DNA from: Candidatus Lutibacillus vidarii
Lineage (GTDB): Bacteria; Actinomycetota; Actinomycetes; Actinomycetales; Dermatophilaceae
Assembly: GCA_016717165.1 (NCBI GenBank)
Contig: JADKGA010000001.1
Location: forward strand, 186,001-250,000
DNA length: 64,000 bases
Direction: 5' to 3'
Within the stretch, counting starts at the first letter, position 1. Every line of letters begins with the position of its first letter. Made by a program: the position numbers and the translations under genes. Positions 8,554 to 17,361 of the stretch are shown one piece after another. The notes below the pieces were generated by a model. The model did not search any database and was not told where the DNA came from. It was given only the letters and a program-made list of their open reading frames with translations.

Positions 8554-9338
8554 CGCCCCGGCCGTCCGACGGCGCGACCTCGGCGTCCGGGCCCGAGCCG
8601 GAGGTGTGGTTCTCGGCCGTCGAGCCGGGGGTGCTCGCGGTTTCCTGGGCCGCGGATGTCATTGCCACGGACGTCCGGCAGGCCGTCGGTGCGGTACTGG
8701 CCGATGGGCAGGCCGAGCGGGTCGTCGCCCGGGTTCCGGTGGCCGACCGACGCGGGGTGAGCATCGCCGGGCGGGCCGGGCTGCGCAAGGAGGGCGTCGA
8801 GCGCGGCGTGCCCGGGCTCGGTGACGTCGTCCGCCTGGCCCGGCTGGCCGCCGACCCCGAGCCGACGACCGCCGAGGGCTTCCGCGGCGTCCTCAACGCC
8901 GGGCTCAACCGCACCCGGGTCATCGCCCAGGTGCTCGTCACCGACGAGGTGGGCCGGGTGCTGCTCTGCGAGCTGACCTACAAGACGTACTGGGACCTGC
9001 CCGGTGGTGTCGTCGACCCGCACGAGTCACCGGCGGCCGGCGCGGCCCGCGAGGTGCTCGAGGAGCTCGGCGTCGAGATCACCGTCGAGGACCTGCTCGT
9101 CGTGTCCTGGCTGCCACCCTGGCAGGGCTGGGATGACGCCTGCCTCTTCCTCTTCCGAGCCGTCGCGCCCTCGGATGTCGTCGAGGCGGCCATGCTCGAG
9201 CACCGCGAGATCGCCGCCCTGCACTGGTGCCCGCCGGAGGACCTGGACGAGCACGTCGCCGACTACACCGCACGGCTGGTGCGGGCTGCGCTGGGGGCGA
9301 CCGAGCCGCTCTACCTCGAGGACGCCCGCCCCCGCTGA
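8550..9338 (+). CDS. Nudix hydrolase with unknown N-terminal domain
   Basis: Hydrolyses an unknown nucleoside-diphosphate-linked compound. The Nudix box begins around residue 152: a GG-x5-E stretch (GGVVDPHE) followed by REVLEELGV, matching GX5EX7REUXEEXGU. The first 130 or so residues, including VARVPVADRRGVSIAGRAGLR, are not a domain I recognise and are unusual, since simple Nudix proteins are 130-180 residues. The ATG overlaps the paaN stop codon in ATGA, so expression is tied to paaN. A CoA-type substrate would suit the context, but I see no CoA-pyrophosphatase signature, so this is only inference. Confidence 0.85.
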   Translation: MTPRPSDGATSASGPEPEVWFSAVEPGVLAVSWAADVIATDVRQAVGAVLADGQAERVVARVPVADRRGVSIAGRAGLRKEGVERGVPGLGDVVRLARLAADPEPTTAEGFRGVLNAGLNRTRVIAQVLVTDEVGRVLLCELTYKTYWDLPGGVVDPHESPAAGAAREVLEELGVEITVEDLLVVSWLPPWQGWDDACLFLFRAVAPSDVVEAAMLEHREIAALHWCPPEDLDEHVADYTARLVRAALGATEPLYLEDARPR

Positions 9339-9354
9339 GCAGGCCCTGCGACGG

Positions 9355-9741
9355 TCAGGAGTTGTCGCCCGGCAGGATGATGCTGAGGAACCACGAGACC
9401 GCGGTGATGACGACCGCGCCCATCACGGCGGACCAGAAGAACTCGGAGATCGAGAACGCCAGGCCGAGCTTGCCGGCGATATACGAGGTCAGCACGAGCA
9501 TCAGGGCGTTGATGACGAAGATGAACAGCCCGAGGGTGAGGACGAGCGCCGGCAGCGCGAAGAGCTTGGCGATCGGCCGGACGATGGCGTTGACCAGCCC
9601 GAAGATCAGCGCCACGAGCAGCACGGTGATGAGGTTGGACCCGAGGTCCTTGCTCTCGCCGAGCGCGATGCCGGGGACGACCGTGGCGGCGACCCAGAGG
9701 GCGACGGCGTTGATCCCGATCTTGATGAGGAAGGTCTTCAC
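9355..9741 (-). CDS. Phage-holin-superfamily small membrane protein
   Basis: A 128-residue protein with four predicted membrane spans: INAVALWVAATVVPGIAL, LITVLLVALIFGLVNAIV, LVLTLGLFIFVINALMLVL and AVMGAVVITAVSWFLSIIL. This matches the phage_holin_4_2 family (YvlD-like), which is widespread on chromosomes and not evidence of a prophage. Function in the envelope is unknown. It ends 16 bases from the convergent Nudix gene and diverges from hisC. The ATG at 9741 gives a typical short N-terminus (MKTFLIKIGINAVAL). Confidence 0.85.
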   Translation of the reverse strand: MKTFLIKIGINAVALWVAATVVPGIALGESKDLGSNLITVLLVALIFGLVNAIVRPIAKLFALPALVLTLGLFIFVINALMLVLTSYIAGKLGLAFSISEFFWSAVMGAVVITAVSWFLSIILPGDNS

Positions 9742-9845
9742 GGACCGAATCCTCGCACGGCGGACTGTACTGCGCGATGACCGCGCAACGGCTGCGCCTC
9801 GGCGCCCGAGGCGTCAGGGTCCGCAGTCGTCATACAGTGGCCGAC

Positions 9846-10943
9846 ATGACCGACGTGGCCCCTGACGACCCGCGCGAGCCCTGTCCGCGGGCAGTACTCG
9901 ACGCGATGCCGTCATACAAGCCGGGCAAGCCGGCCACCCCGACAGGTGGTCTGGCGGCATACAAGATGAGCTCGAACGAGAACCCGTACCCGCCGCTGCC
10001 GTCCGTGCTGGCCGTCGTTCAGGCCGCCGCAGGCACGATCAACCGCTACCCCGACATGGCCGTGACCGCGCTGACCGAGGCGCTGGCGGAGAGCCTCGAG
10101 GTGCCCGCGGAGTGCATCGCCACCGGCACCGGGTCGGTCGGTGTGCTCGGCCAGGTCGTCCAGGCGATGTGCGAGGCCGGTGACGAGGTCGTCTATGCGT
10201 GGCGGTCCTTCGAGGCCTACCCCATCGTCTGCGCCGTGGCGGGGGCGGCCTCCGTGCCGGTGCCGCTCGCGCCGGGCCAGCGGCACGACCTGCCGGCGAT
10301 GGCCGCCGCGGTGACCGAGCGCACCCGCGTGCTCATCGTCTGCACCCCGAACAACCCGACCGGGACGGTGGTCCGCGCGGACGAGCTCGAGGACCTCCTG
10401 GCCGCCGTCCCGCCGTCGGTCCTCGTCGTCATCGACGAGGCCTACTGCGAGTTCGTCACCGACGACTCGGGGCCCGACGCGATGGCGCTCTGGCGCCGGC
10501 ACGAGAACGTCATGGTGTTGCGGACCTTCTCCAAGGCCTACGGGCTCGCCGGGCTGCGGGTCGGCTATGCCGTCGCCCACCCGCGCGTCGCGGCCGCGCT
10601 GCGCAAGACCGCGGTCCCCTTCGGGGTCAACTCGCTCGCCCAGGCGGCCGGGGTCGCCTCACTGGCGGCGTATGACGAGCTCGAGGTGCGGGTCAAGGCG
10701 CTCGTGGCGGAGCGGGAGCGGGTCGAGGCCGAGCTGGCCGACCAGGGCTGGCAGCTGGAGCCGAGCTCGGCGAACTTCGTCTGGTTCCCGCTCGGAGCCC
10801 GCTCGACCGAGTTCGCGGCCGCCTGCGAGGAGGTGGGCCTGATGGTGCGTCAGTACGGCGACGACGGGGTGCGCGTGACGATCTCCGAACCCGAGGCCAA
10901 CGACCGGCTGCTCTCGGTCACCGAGCGGTTCCGCACCCGCTGA
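9846..10943 (+). CDS. hisC: Histidinol-phosphate aminotransferase
   Basis: PLP-dependent transaminase of histidine synthesis: imidazole-acetol phosphate plus glutamate gives histidinol phosphate. The 365 residues contain SSNENPYPPLPSV near the N-terminus, CTPNNPTGTVV, DEAYCEFV, and the PLP-binding Lys230 in RTFSKAYGLAGLRVGYAV. The start at 9846 gives MTDVAPDDPREPCPRAVLDAMPSYKPG; no strong ribosome site precedes it, so translation may be leaderless. An upstream frame start at 9777 is less likely. No other his genes are nearby, so this could be a stand-alone paralogue with aromatic amino-acid activity (the pat type). Confidence 0.88.
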   Translation: MTDVAPDDPREPCPRAVLDAMPSYKPGKPATPTGGLAAYKMSSNENPYPPLPSVLAVVQAAAGTINRYPDMAVTALTEALAESLEVPAECIATGTGSVGVLGQVVQAMCEAGDEVVYAWRSFEAYPIVCAVAGAASVPVPLAPGQRHDLPAMAAAVTERTRVLIVCTPNNPTGTVVRADELEDLLAAVPPSVLVVIDEAYCEFVTDDSGPDAMALWRRHENVMVLRTFSKAYGLAGLRVGYAVAHPRVAAALRKTAVPFGVNSLAQAAGVASLAAYDELEVRVKALVAERERVEAELADQGWQLEPSSANFVWFPLGARSTEFAAACEEVGLMVRQYGDDGVRVTISEPEANDRLLSVTERFRTR

Positions 10944-10955
10944 GCGCCTCGACAA

Positions 10956-11015
10956 CGCCAGGGTTGTTCGGTTCTGCCACCCCTGCAGGTGTGGCAAACC
11001 CGAACAACCCTGGCG
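10956..11015. terminator. Bidirectional terminator between hisC and the SulP gene
   Basis: An inverted repeat with 25-base arms (10956-10980 and 10991-11015, 23 of 25 pairs; outer part CGCCAGGGTTGTTCGG) lies between two convergent genes. The loop contains the palindrome CCTGCAGG. Its length and near perfection are greater than needed for termination. Confidence 0.75.
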
Positions 11016-11031
11016 GAGTCGGGCGCGCGGG

Positions 11032-12810
11032 TCAGGTCGTCGGCCAGGGGGTCGGCGTGCCCAGGTGCGGTGGGGTGCCGGCCGGCGGCTCGCCATACCG
11101 GTCCTCGTACCAGGACACGTATGCCGCAACCGCGGTCGGCAAGGTGGCGTAGACGTGGTGCTCGCCGATCCGGTCGAGGAAGCCGGTGCGGCGCAGATCG
11201 TCGGCGACCTCGAACTTCACCCGGGCGAAGGCGAGGGTGACCCCGCGCCGGTCGAGCTCGGTGCGCAGCTCGTCGAGGACGTCGACCGAGGTGAGGTCGA
11301 CATGGGTGTTCGCCTCGGCGTTGACGAGCAGCCACTCGGTGGGTGTCGACACCCGGTCCAGTGACTCCAGAGCCCGGCGCCGGAAGTTCTCGACATTGGC
11401 GAAGTAGAGCGGGGAGTCGTACCGGTAGACGAGCAGGCCGGCGACCTGGGTGGCCTCGGGGTAGTCGTCGACATCGTGCATGCCGGCGCGCCCGGGGACG
11501 TACCCGAGGATGCCGTCGTGCGGGCGCGACACCCGACGCAGCAGGTCGAGCACCGACAGCCCGACCGCGACGAGGACCCCGTAGAGGATGTCGACGGTGA
11601 GCACGCCGAGCATCGTGACGATCGCCAGCCCGAACTCGGAGCGCCGGAACTCCCATAGCCGCCGGAACTCCGGGATGTCCACCAGCCGCGAGGCGGCCCA
11701 GATGACGAGGGCGCCGAGCGCGGCCCGGGGGAAGGACGCCAGCACCCCGCGCCCGCAGAGCAGGGTGACGATGACGGCGAGCAGCGCGACGAGCGAGTAG
11801 ACCTGGGTGCGCGAGCCGAGCGAGTCCCCGATCGTCGTCCGGGACCCGCTGGAGGAGACCGGGAAGCCCTGCATGGTCGCCGAGGCGACATTGGCCGCAC
11901 CCAGCGCAAGGAGCTCCTGGTTCGCGTCGACCGAGTAGCCATTGCGGGTCGAGAAGGTCCGCGCGGTGAGGATGTTGTCGGTGTAGCCCACGACGGCGAC
12001 CCCGAGCGCGGGCAGGACGAGTGAGGACAGGTCGCTCAGCTGGAACTGCGGCAGCCGCGGCACGGGCACACCGGCCGGCACCTCGCCGATGACGGCGATC
12101 CCGCGCGCTCTCAAGCCGAAGACCGCAACGGCGCCCGCGGCGAGGAGCATGACGATGAGCGGGACGGGCAGCTTGGGGAAGATCCGGCGGCCGAGGACGA
12201 GCAGGGTGACGACGATGACCGAGAGGGTGACCGTCGTGAGGTTGGCGTCGCCGAGGTGGCTGATGGTGTCGCCGAACTGCCCGAAGACCGAGTCGGCCTT
12301 GACCTTAATGCCGGTGACCTTGCCGAGCTGGCCGGCCACCATGATGACGGCGACGCCGGCCATGTACCCGACGAGCACCGGCTTGGAGAGCAGCTCGGCG
12401 AGGAAGCCGAGCCGGGCGACATATCCGACGAGGCACATCACCCCGACCATGAGCGCGAGGATCGCCGCAAGGCCGGCATACCGACCGGCGTCACCGAGCG
12501 CGAGCGGAGCGACGGCGGTCGCCGTCATCAGGGCGGTCGTCGACTCCGGACCGACCGAGAGCTGGCGGGACGAGCCGAAGAAGGCGTAGACCGCCATCGA
12601 CCCCATGATCGCCCACAGGCCCACGACCGGCTGGAGGCCGGCCACCTCGGCATACGCCATGACCTGCGGGATGAGGTATGCCGCGACCGTGATCCCCGCG
12701 ACGAGGTCACCGCGGAGCCAGGGCCGTTCATAGGCCGTCATCGAGGCCAGCCCGGGCAACAGGGCGCCTCGTGTCGGGCGGCGTCGGGCAGCAGCCATGG
12801 TGGGCAGCAT
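11032..12810 (-). CDS. SulP-family anion permease with C-terminal STAS domain
   Basis: Membrane transporter of the SLC26/SulP family, importing sulfate or exchanging anions such as bicarbonate. The 592 residues start with the hallmark LPGLASMTAYERPWLRGDLV. Then come VAAYLIPQVMAYAEVAGLQP and about ten further membrane segments up to residue 440. The C-terminal cytoplasmic STAS domain (from about LLVYRYDSPLYFANVENFRR) follows. The start is either 12810 or the ATG at 12798; neither has a clear ribosome site. It diverges from the E1 alpha gene across a 189-base promoter region. Substrate is not determinable; no cys genes are adjacent. Confidence 0.9.
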   Translation of the reverse strand: MLPTMAAARRRPTRGALLPGLASMTAYERPWLRGDLVAGITVAAYLIPQVMAYAEVAGLQPVVGLWAIMGSMAVYAFFGSSRQLSVGPESTTALMTATAVAPLALGDAGRYAGLAAILALMVGVMCLVGYVARLGFLAELLSKPVLVGYMAGVAVIMVAGQLGKVTGIKVKADSVFGQFGDTISHLGDANLTTVTLSVIVVTLLVLGRRIFPKLPVPLIVMLLAAGAVAVFGLRARGIAVIGEVPAGVPVPRLPQFQLSDLSSLVLPALGVAVVGYTDNILTARTFSTRNGYSVDANQELLALGAANVASATMQGFPVSSSGSRTTIGDSLGSRTQVYSLVALLAVIVTLLCGRGVLASFPRAALGALVIWAASRLVDIPEFRRLWEFRRSEFGLAIVTMLGVLTVDILYGVLVAVGLSVLDLLRRVSRPHDGILGYVPGRAGMHDVDDYPEATQVAGLLVYRYDSPLYFANVENFRRRALESLDRVSTPTEWLLVNAEANTHVDLTSVDVLDELRTELDRRGVTLAFARVKFEVADDLRRTGFLDRIGEHHVYATLPTAVAAYVSWYEDRYGEPPAGTPPHLGTPTPWPTT

Positions 12811-12999
12811 AGGAGCAAGGCTGCTGGGAATGTGAGGGGGCGCGTCGGTGGAGTACGTTGGGCCCTGCCCTCACTGTGAGCGCTGACACACCCAGCGCCG
12901 CGGGACCCCTCGCCAGCGGCGCCGCGGAAGACCCCGCGTCGACCCACGGCCCGAGCCGGGCGGGACGTCGCGGTCCCGACCGGGGAGTAGGAGAGCCAC

Positions 13000-14142
13000 G
13001 TGACACCGACCGCGCCTCGCCCCGCGACCGAGGGGGGCCCGGACATGATCCAGCTGCTCACCCCTGAGGGACAGCGGATGCATCGCCGGGAGGACCAGCA
13101 GTATGCCGATATCGCCGCCGAGCTGAGCGACGAGGACCTGCGCGGGATGTACCGCGACCTCGTCCTCATCCGGCGCATCGACGCCGAGGCGAACGCCCTC
13201 CAGCGTCAGGGCGAGCTCGGCATCTGGGTCAGCCTGCTCGGCCAGGAGGCGGCCCAGGTGGGCTGCGGCCGGGCGCTGCGACCCCAGGACTACGCCTTCC
13301 CCACCTACCGCGAGCACGGCGTCGCGTGGTGCCGGGGCGTCGACCCGCTCAACCTGCTCGGTCTCTTCCGCGGGGTCAACCACGGGGGCTGGGACCCGAA
13401 CGAGAAGAACTTCCACCTCTACACCATCGTCATCGGCGCGCAGGCGCTGCACGCGACCGGCTACGCGATGGGGGTGAACCTCGACGGCGCCGTCGCCACT
13501 GGCGACCCCGAGCGCGACACCGCCGTCATCGCCTTCTTCGGCGACGGCGCGACCAGCCAGGGCGACGTCAACGAGTCCTTCGTCTTCGCCGCGGTCCACA
13601 ACGCCCCGGTCGTCTTCTTCTGCCAGAACAACCAGTGGGCGATCTCCGAGCCGAACGACCGGCAGACCCGCATCCCGCTCTACCAGCGGGCCCGAGGCTT
13701 CGGCTTCCCGGGTCTGCGGGTCGACGGCAACGACGTCCTCGCGTCATACGCCGTCTCGAAGGCGATGCTCGACCGGGCGCGGGACGGGCAGGGCCCCTCC
13801 TTCATCGAGGCGTTCACCTACCGGATGGCTGCGCACACCACCTCCGACGACCCGTCGAAGTACCGCGTCTCGGCCGAGGTCGAGACGTGGAAGCTGCGCG
13901 ACCCGATCCTGCGCTTCAAGGCCTATCTTGCCCACGAGGGGAAGGCCGACGCGGCATACTTCGCGACGATCGATGCCGAGGCCGACGAGATGGCGACCTA
14001 CGTGCGCTCCGGCTGCCTGTCCATGCCCGACCCACCGGGAACGCTGATGTTCGACCATGTGTATGCCGAGCAGCACGCCCAGCTCGCGGCGCAGCGGGCC
14101 GAGTTCGTCGCCTACCAGGCCGGCTTCGAGGGGGCACACTGA
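13000..14142 (+). CDS. 2-oxoacid (branched-chain/pyruvate) dehydrogenase E1 alpha
   Basis: Thiamine-diphosphate-dependent decarboxylating subunit, acting with E1 beta to transfer an acyl group to the lipoyl arm of E2. The 380 residues include the TPP/Mg motif GDGATSQGDVNESF...NN (NN in FCQNNQWAIS), and RMAAHTTSDDPSKYR, the phosphorylation-loop region typical of E1 alpha. GTG at 13000 is preceded by AGGAGAG at good spacing. This is the first of three genes with gaps of 1 and 29 bases. The branched-chain (Bkd) type is favoured by similarity to actinobacterial BkdA, but pyruvate-type annotation is common for these; substrate is inferred. Confidence 0.9.
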   Translation: MTPTAPRPATEGGPDMIQLLTPEGQRMHRREDQQYADIAAELSDEDLRGMYRDLVLIRRIDAEANALQRQGELGIWVSLLGQEAAQVGCGRALRPQDYAFPTYREHGVAWCRGVDPLNLLGLFRGVNHGGWDPNEKNFHLYTIVIGAQALHATGYAMGVNLDGAVATGDPERDTAVIAFFGDGATSQGDVNESFVFAAVHNAPVVFFCQNNQWAISEPNDRQTRIPLYQRARGFGFPGLRVDGNDVLASYAVSKAMLDRARDGQGPSFIEAFTYRMAAHTTSDDPSKYRVSAEVETWKLRDPILRFKAYLAHEGKADAAYFATIDAEADEMATYVRSGCLSMPDPPGTLMFDHVYAEQHAQLAAQRAEFVAYQAGFEGAH

Positions 14143-14143
14143 C

Positions 14144-15121
14144 ATGGCGACGACGACGATTGCCAAGGCGCTCAACGCCGGCCTGCGCCGGGCCATGGAG
14201 GCCGACGCCAAGGTCATCCTCTGCGGTGAGGACATCGGCAAGCTCGGCGGGGTCTTCCGGATCACCGAGGGGCTGCAGAAGGACTTCGGCGAGGAGCGGG
14301 TCATGGACTCACCGCTCGCCGAGTCCGGGATCGTGGGAACGGCCATCGGTATGGCGCTGCGCGGGTACCGGCCCGTCGTGGAGATCCAGTTCGACGGCTT
14401 CGTCTACCCGGCCTTCGACCACATCGTCAGCCAGGTGGCGAAGATGCGCTCGCGGGCGCTGGGGCACGTCCAGCTGCCCATGGTCATCCGGATCCCCGTC
14501 GGTGGCGGGATCGGGGCGGTCGAGCACCACAGCGAGTCGAACGAGGCGTACTTCGCGCACACCGCGGGCCTTCGGGTCGTCGCGATCTCCAACCCGGCCG
14601 ATGCCTACTGGCTCATCCAGGAGGCCATCGCGGCCGACGATCCGGTGGTCTTCTACGAGCCGAAGCGGCGCTACTGGGACAAGGGCGAGCTGGACGAGAC
14701 CCACCGCGGCGTCCCGCCGATGTCGCAGGCCAGCGTCGTGCGGACCGGGTCGGATGTCACGGTCGCCTGCTATGGCCCGATGGTGAAGACCTGCCTCCAG
14801 GCCGCCCAGGCCGCCGCGGAGGAGGGCACCAGCCTCGAGGTCATCGACCTGCGTTCGCTCTCCCCGCTCGACCTCGACACCGTGGCCGCCTCGGTGGAGC
14901 GGACCGGCCGGCTCGTCACCGTGCACGAGGCCTCCGGCTTCCTCGGCATCGGCGCCGAGGTGGCCGCCCAGGTGCAGCAGCGCTGCTTCTACAGCCTCGA
15001 GGCGCCGGTCATCCGGGTCACCGGGTACGACGTGCCCTACCCCCCGAGCCGGATCGAGGAGGATTTCCTCCCCGACCTCGACCGGGTGCTCGACGCCGTC
15101 GACCGGTCATTGACCTACTGA
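14144..15121 (+). CDS. 2-oxoacid dehydrogenase E1 beta
   Basis: Partner of E1 alpha in the heterotetrameric E1. The 325 residues show GEDIGKLGGVFRITEGL, DSPLAESGIVGTAIGMA, QFDGFVYPAFDHI and RIPVGGGIGAVEHHSES, all conserved in PdhB/BkdA2 proteins; the C-terminal transketolase domain begins near VRTGSDVTVACYGPMV. ATG at 14144 is one base after the E1 alpha stop codon, so the two are coupled; the frame upstream of it overlaps E1 alpha and is not used. Confidence 0.92.
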   Translation: MATTTIAKALNAGLRRAMEADAKVILCGEDIGKLGGVFRITEGLQKDFGEERVMDSPLAESGIVGTAIGMALRGYRPVVEIQFDGFVYPAFDHIVSQVAKMRSRALGHVQLPMVIRIPVGGGIGAVEHHSESNEAYFAHTAGLRVVAISNPADAYWLIQEAIAADDPVVFYEPKRRYWDKGELDETHRGVPPMSQASVVRTGSDVTVACYGPMVKTCLQAAQAAAEEGTSLEVIDLRSLSPLDLDTVAASVERTGRLVTVHEASGFLGIGAEVAAQVQQRCFYSLEAPVIRVTGYDVPYPPSRIEEDFLPDLDRVLDAVDRSLTY

Positions 15122-15150
15122 CCTCGCCCTGGAGGAAGGACTGATCCGCT

Positions 15151-16656
15151 GTGTCCATCGAAGAGTTCCGTCTCCCCGACCCGGGCGAGGGCCTGACCGA
15201 GGCCGAGATCGTCACCTGGAAGGTCAAGGTCGGCGACACGGTCAAGGTCAACGACATCGTCGTCGAGATCGAGACGGCCAAGTCGCTGGTCGAGCTGCCG
15301 ATCCCGTATGCCGGTACGGTCTCGGCGCTGCACGTCGCCGAGGGCCAGGTCGTCGAGGTCGGTACGCCGATCATCGCGGTCGAGACCGGGGTGGCTGGGG
15401 CGTCGGCTCTGGCCGCCGGGGCGTCGGCTCCGTCGGCCGAAGCGGCTCAGGCGCCGGCGACGACCTCTGCTGCGGCCCCGGAGGAGGAGGCCATCGAGGA
15501 GGGCAAGATCGGCGGGACCACCTCGACCGGTCGCACCGCCGTCCTCGTCGGCTATGGCGTCAAGCAGACCGAGGCGGTGCGTCGGCCCCGCCGCAAGGAC
15601 GCCATCGTCCGCGATATCGCCGCCCCTCCGGGCGAGCACATCGACACCCCCGCGAACGCCCGGATCGCCACGCTCGTCGCGGCGCATGCGCCCGAGATCC
15701 GCCGGGACAACCGCACCCTCGCCGAGCTCGCTGAGCACCCGGCCGAGGCGGGCCACGGGGCGCCCGCGCTGGCCAAGCCCCCGGTCCGCAAGTACGCCAA
15801 GGACCGCGGCGTCGACCTCGCCTCGGTACGAGGGACCGGACCGGGCGGTTCGGTCACCCGGGAGGATATCGACGCGGCCCTCGCGCCAGCAGATTCCGGT
15901 GCGGCATACGGGATCTCCGGAGGAGCGGCCTCGGTGAGCCGCGGGGAGACCCGCATCCCGATCAAGGGGGTGCGGAAGATGACCGCGGCCGCCATGGTCG
16001 GCTCGGCGTTCACCGCCCCGCATGTCACCGAGTGGATCACCGTCGATGTGACCAAGACCGTCGAGCTCGTCGAGGCGCTGCGCGCCGACCGGGAGTTCGC
16101 CGACGTCAAGGTCACGCCGCTGACCGTGCTCGCCAAGGCGATGTGCCTGGCGATCCGGCGCCATCCCGGCATCAACGCGTCCTGGGACGAGGCGGCCCAG
16201 GAGATCGTCGTCAAGGGCTATGTCAACCTCGGCATCGCGGCGGCGACCCCGCGCGGACTCATCGTGCCCAATGTCAAGGACGCCGACTTGATGACCCTGC
16301 ACGATCTCGCCGGCGCGATCGGCGCGCTGACGGCCACGGCGCGTGAGGGCCGCACCCAGCCGGCCGAGATGTCCGGTGGCACGATCACCATCACCAATGT
16401 CGGGGTCTTCGGCGTCGACACCGGCACGCCGATCCTCAACCCCGGCGAGGCCGCGATCATGGCGCTGGGCGTCATCCGCAAGCAGCCGTGGGTGGTGACG
16501 GCGGCCGACGGCTCGGACGAGCTGGCAATCCGCCAGGTCACCTACCTCGGGATGTCCTTCGACCACCGGCTCGTCGACGGCGAGCTCGGGTCGCGCTATC
16601 TCGCCGACGTCGCGGCGATCCTCGCGGACCCGGCGCGGGCCTTCGTCTGGGGCTGA
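15151..16656 (+). CDS. Dihydrolipoamide acyltransferase E2
   Basis: Core of the complex: carries the acyl group on a swinging lipoyl arm and transfers it to CoA. The 501 residues contain one lipoyl domain (1-80) with lipoylated Lys44 in ETAKSLVEL. An Ala/Pro-rich linker follows (about 85-125), then a peripheral-subunit-binding domain (PPVRKYAKDRGVDLASVRG). The catalytic domain ends in FDHRLVDGELG, with the catalytic His near 471. GTG at 15151 is preceded by GGAGGAAGGA ten bases upstream. No E3 gene is in the window, so dihydrolipoamide dehydrogenase must be supplied elsewhere. A linker segment (RKDAIVRDIAAPPGEHIDTP) is unusually charged. Confidence 0.92.
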   Translation: MSIEEFRLPDPGEGLTEAEIVTWKVKVGDTVKVNDIVVEIETAKSLVELPIPYAGTVSALHVAEGQVVEVGTPIIAVETGVAGASALAAGASAPSAEAAQAPATTSAAAPEEEAIEEGKIGGTTSTGRTAVLVGYGVKQTEAVRRPRRKDAIVRDIAAPPGEHIDTPANARIATLVAAHAPEIRRDNRTLAELAEHPAEAGHGAPALAKPPVRKYAKDRGVDLASVRGTGPGGSVTREDIDAALAPADSGAAYGISGGAASVSRGETRIPIKGVRKMTAAAMVGSAFTAPHVTEWITVDVTKTVELVEALRADREFADVKVTPLTVLAKAMCLAIRRHPGINASWDEAAQEIVVKGYVNLGIAAATPRGLIVPNVKDADLMTLHDLAGAIGALTATAREGRTQPAEMSGGTITITNVGVFGVDTGTPILNPGEAAIMALGVIRKQPWVVTAADGSDELAIRQVTYLGMSFDHRLVDGELGSRYLADVAAILADPARAFVWG

Positions 16657-16707
16657 CCGGAGCTCAGCGGCGGCTGAACGTGGTCCGCGGTACGGCAGAC
16701 TAGGTCG

Positions 16708-17361
16708 GTGCCCACCGCTCACCTGCTCGCCTTCGTCGCCGCCTCGGTCGTCGTTGTCGCGGTGCCCGGGCCGAGCGTGCTCTTCACGATCGGCCGGGCG
16801 CTCACTGCCGGGGTGCGCGTGGCGCTGCTGACCGTCCTCGGCAATGGCATCGGGCTCGCTGCACAGGTCCTTCTCGTCGCGGCTGGGCTCGGCGGCCTGG
16901 TCGCCGCGTCCTCGACGGCGTATGCCGCGGTCAAGTATGTCGGTGCGGCATACCTGATCTGGCTGGGACTCGACGCGATCCGGCATCGCCGCGACGGGCT
17001 GACCGGGGCCGACGAGCTGGTTCCAACCGCAGACGCCGGACGGACCACAGGTGACCTCGACGCGCTGCGGACCGGGGTCCTTGTCGGCGTGACCAACCCG
17101 AAGAGCATCGTCTTCTTCGCCGCATTGCTGCCGCAGTTCGTCGACCCCGGCGCGGCGGCGCCGCAGTGGGCCCAGCTCGTCATACTCGGCATGGTCTTCG
17201 TCCTTATCGCGCTGCTCGGCGACTCGCTCTGGGCGGTGGCCGCGGGCTCGGCACGGGGCTGGTTCGCGAGCTCGCCGCAGCGGTTGGCTCGGCTGCGCGG
17301 CATCGGTGGGCTGCTCATCTGCGGGCTGGGCATCGGCGTGGCAGCGAGGTCCGCCCCCTGA
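16708..17361 (+). CDS. LysE/RhtB-family exporter
   Basis: Inner-membrane exporter of amino acids or related solutes. The 217 residues start with LLAFVAASVVVVAVPGPSVLFTIGRAL, containing the signature VPGPS, and have about six membrane spans; GVTNPKSIVFFAALLPQFVDP is the conserved central motif. The GTG start at 16708 gives the family N-terminus. The last base of its stop codon is the first base of the MFS start (TGATG), indicating coupling. Substrate unknown. Confidence 0.9.
   Translation: MPTAHLLAFVAASVVVVAVPGPSVLFTIGRALTAGVRVALLTVLGNGIGLAAQVLLVAAGLGGLVAASSTAYAAVKYVGAAYLIWLGLDAIRHRRDGLTGADELVPTADAGRTTGDLDALRTGVLVGVTNPKSIVFFAALLPQFVDPGAAAPQWAQLVILGMVFVLIALLGDSLWAVAAGSARGWFASSPQRLARLRGIGGLLICGLGIGVAARSAP

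Noticed and set aside
9355..9741. Holin-like gene as part of a prophage
   Set aside because: No lysin, integrase or structural genes nearby; this membrane family is common on ordinary chromosomes.
13000..16656. Complete pyruvate dehydrogenase locus
   Set aside because: No E3 (dihydrolipoamide dehydrogenase) gene is present and the E1/E2 resemble branched-chain complexes, so the substrate is left open.
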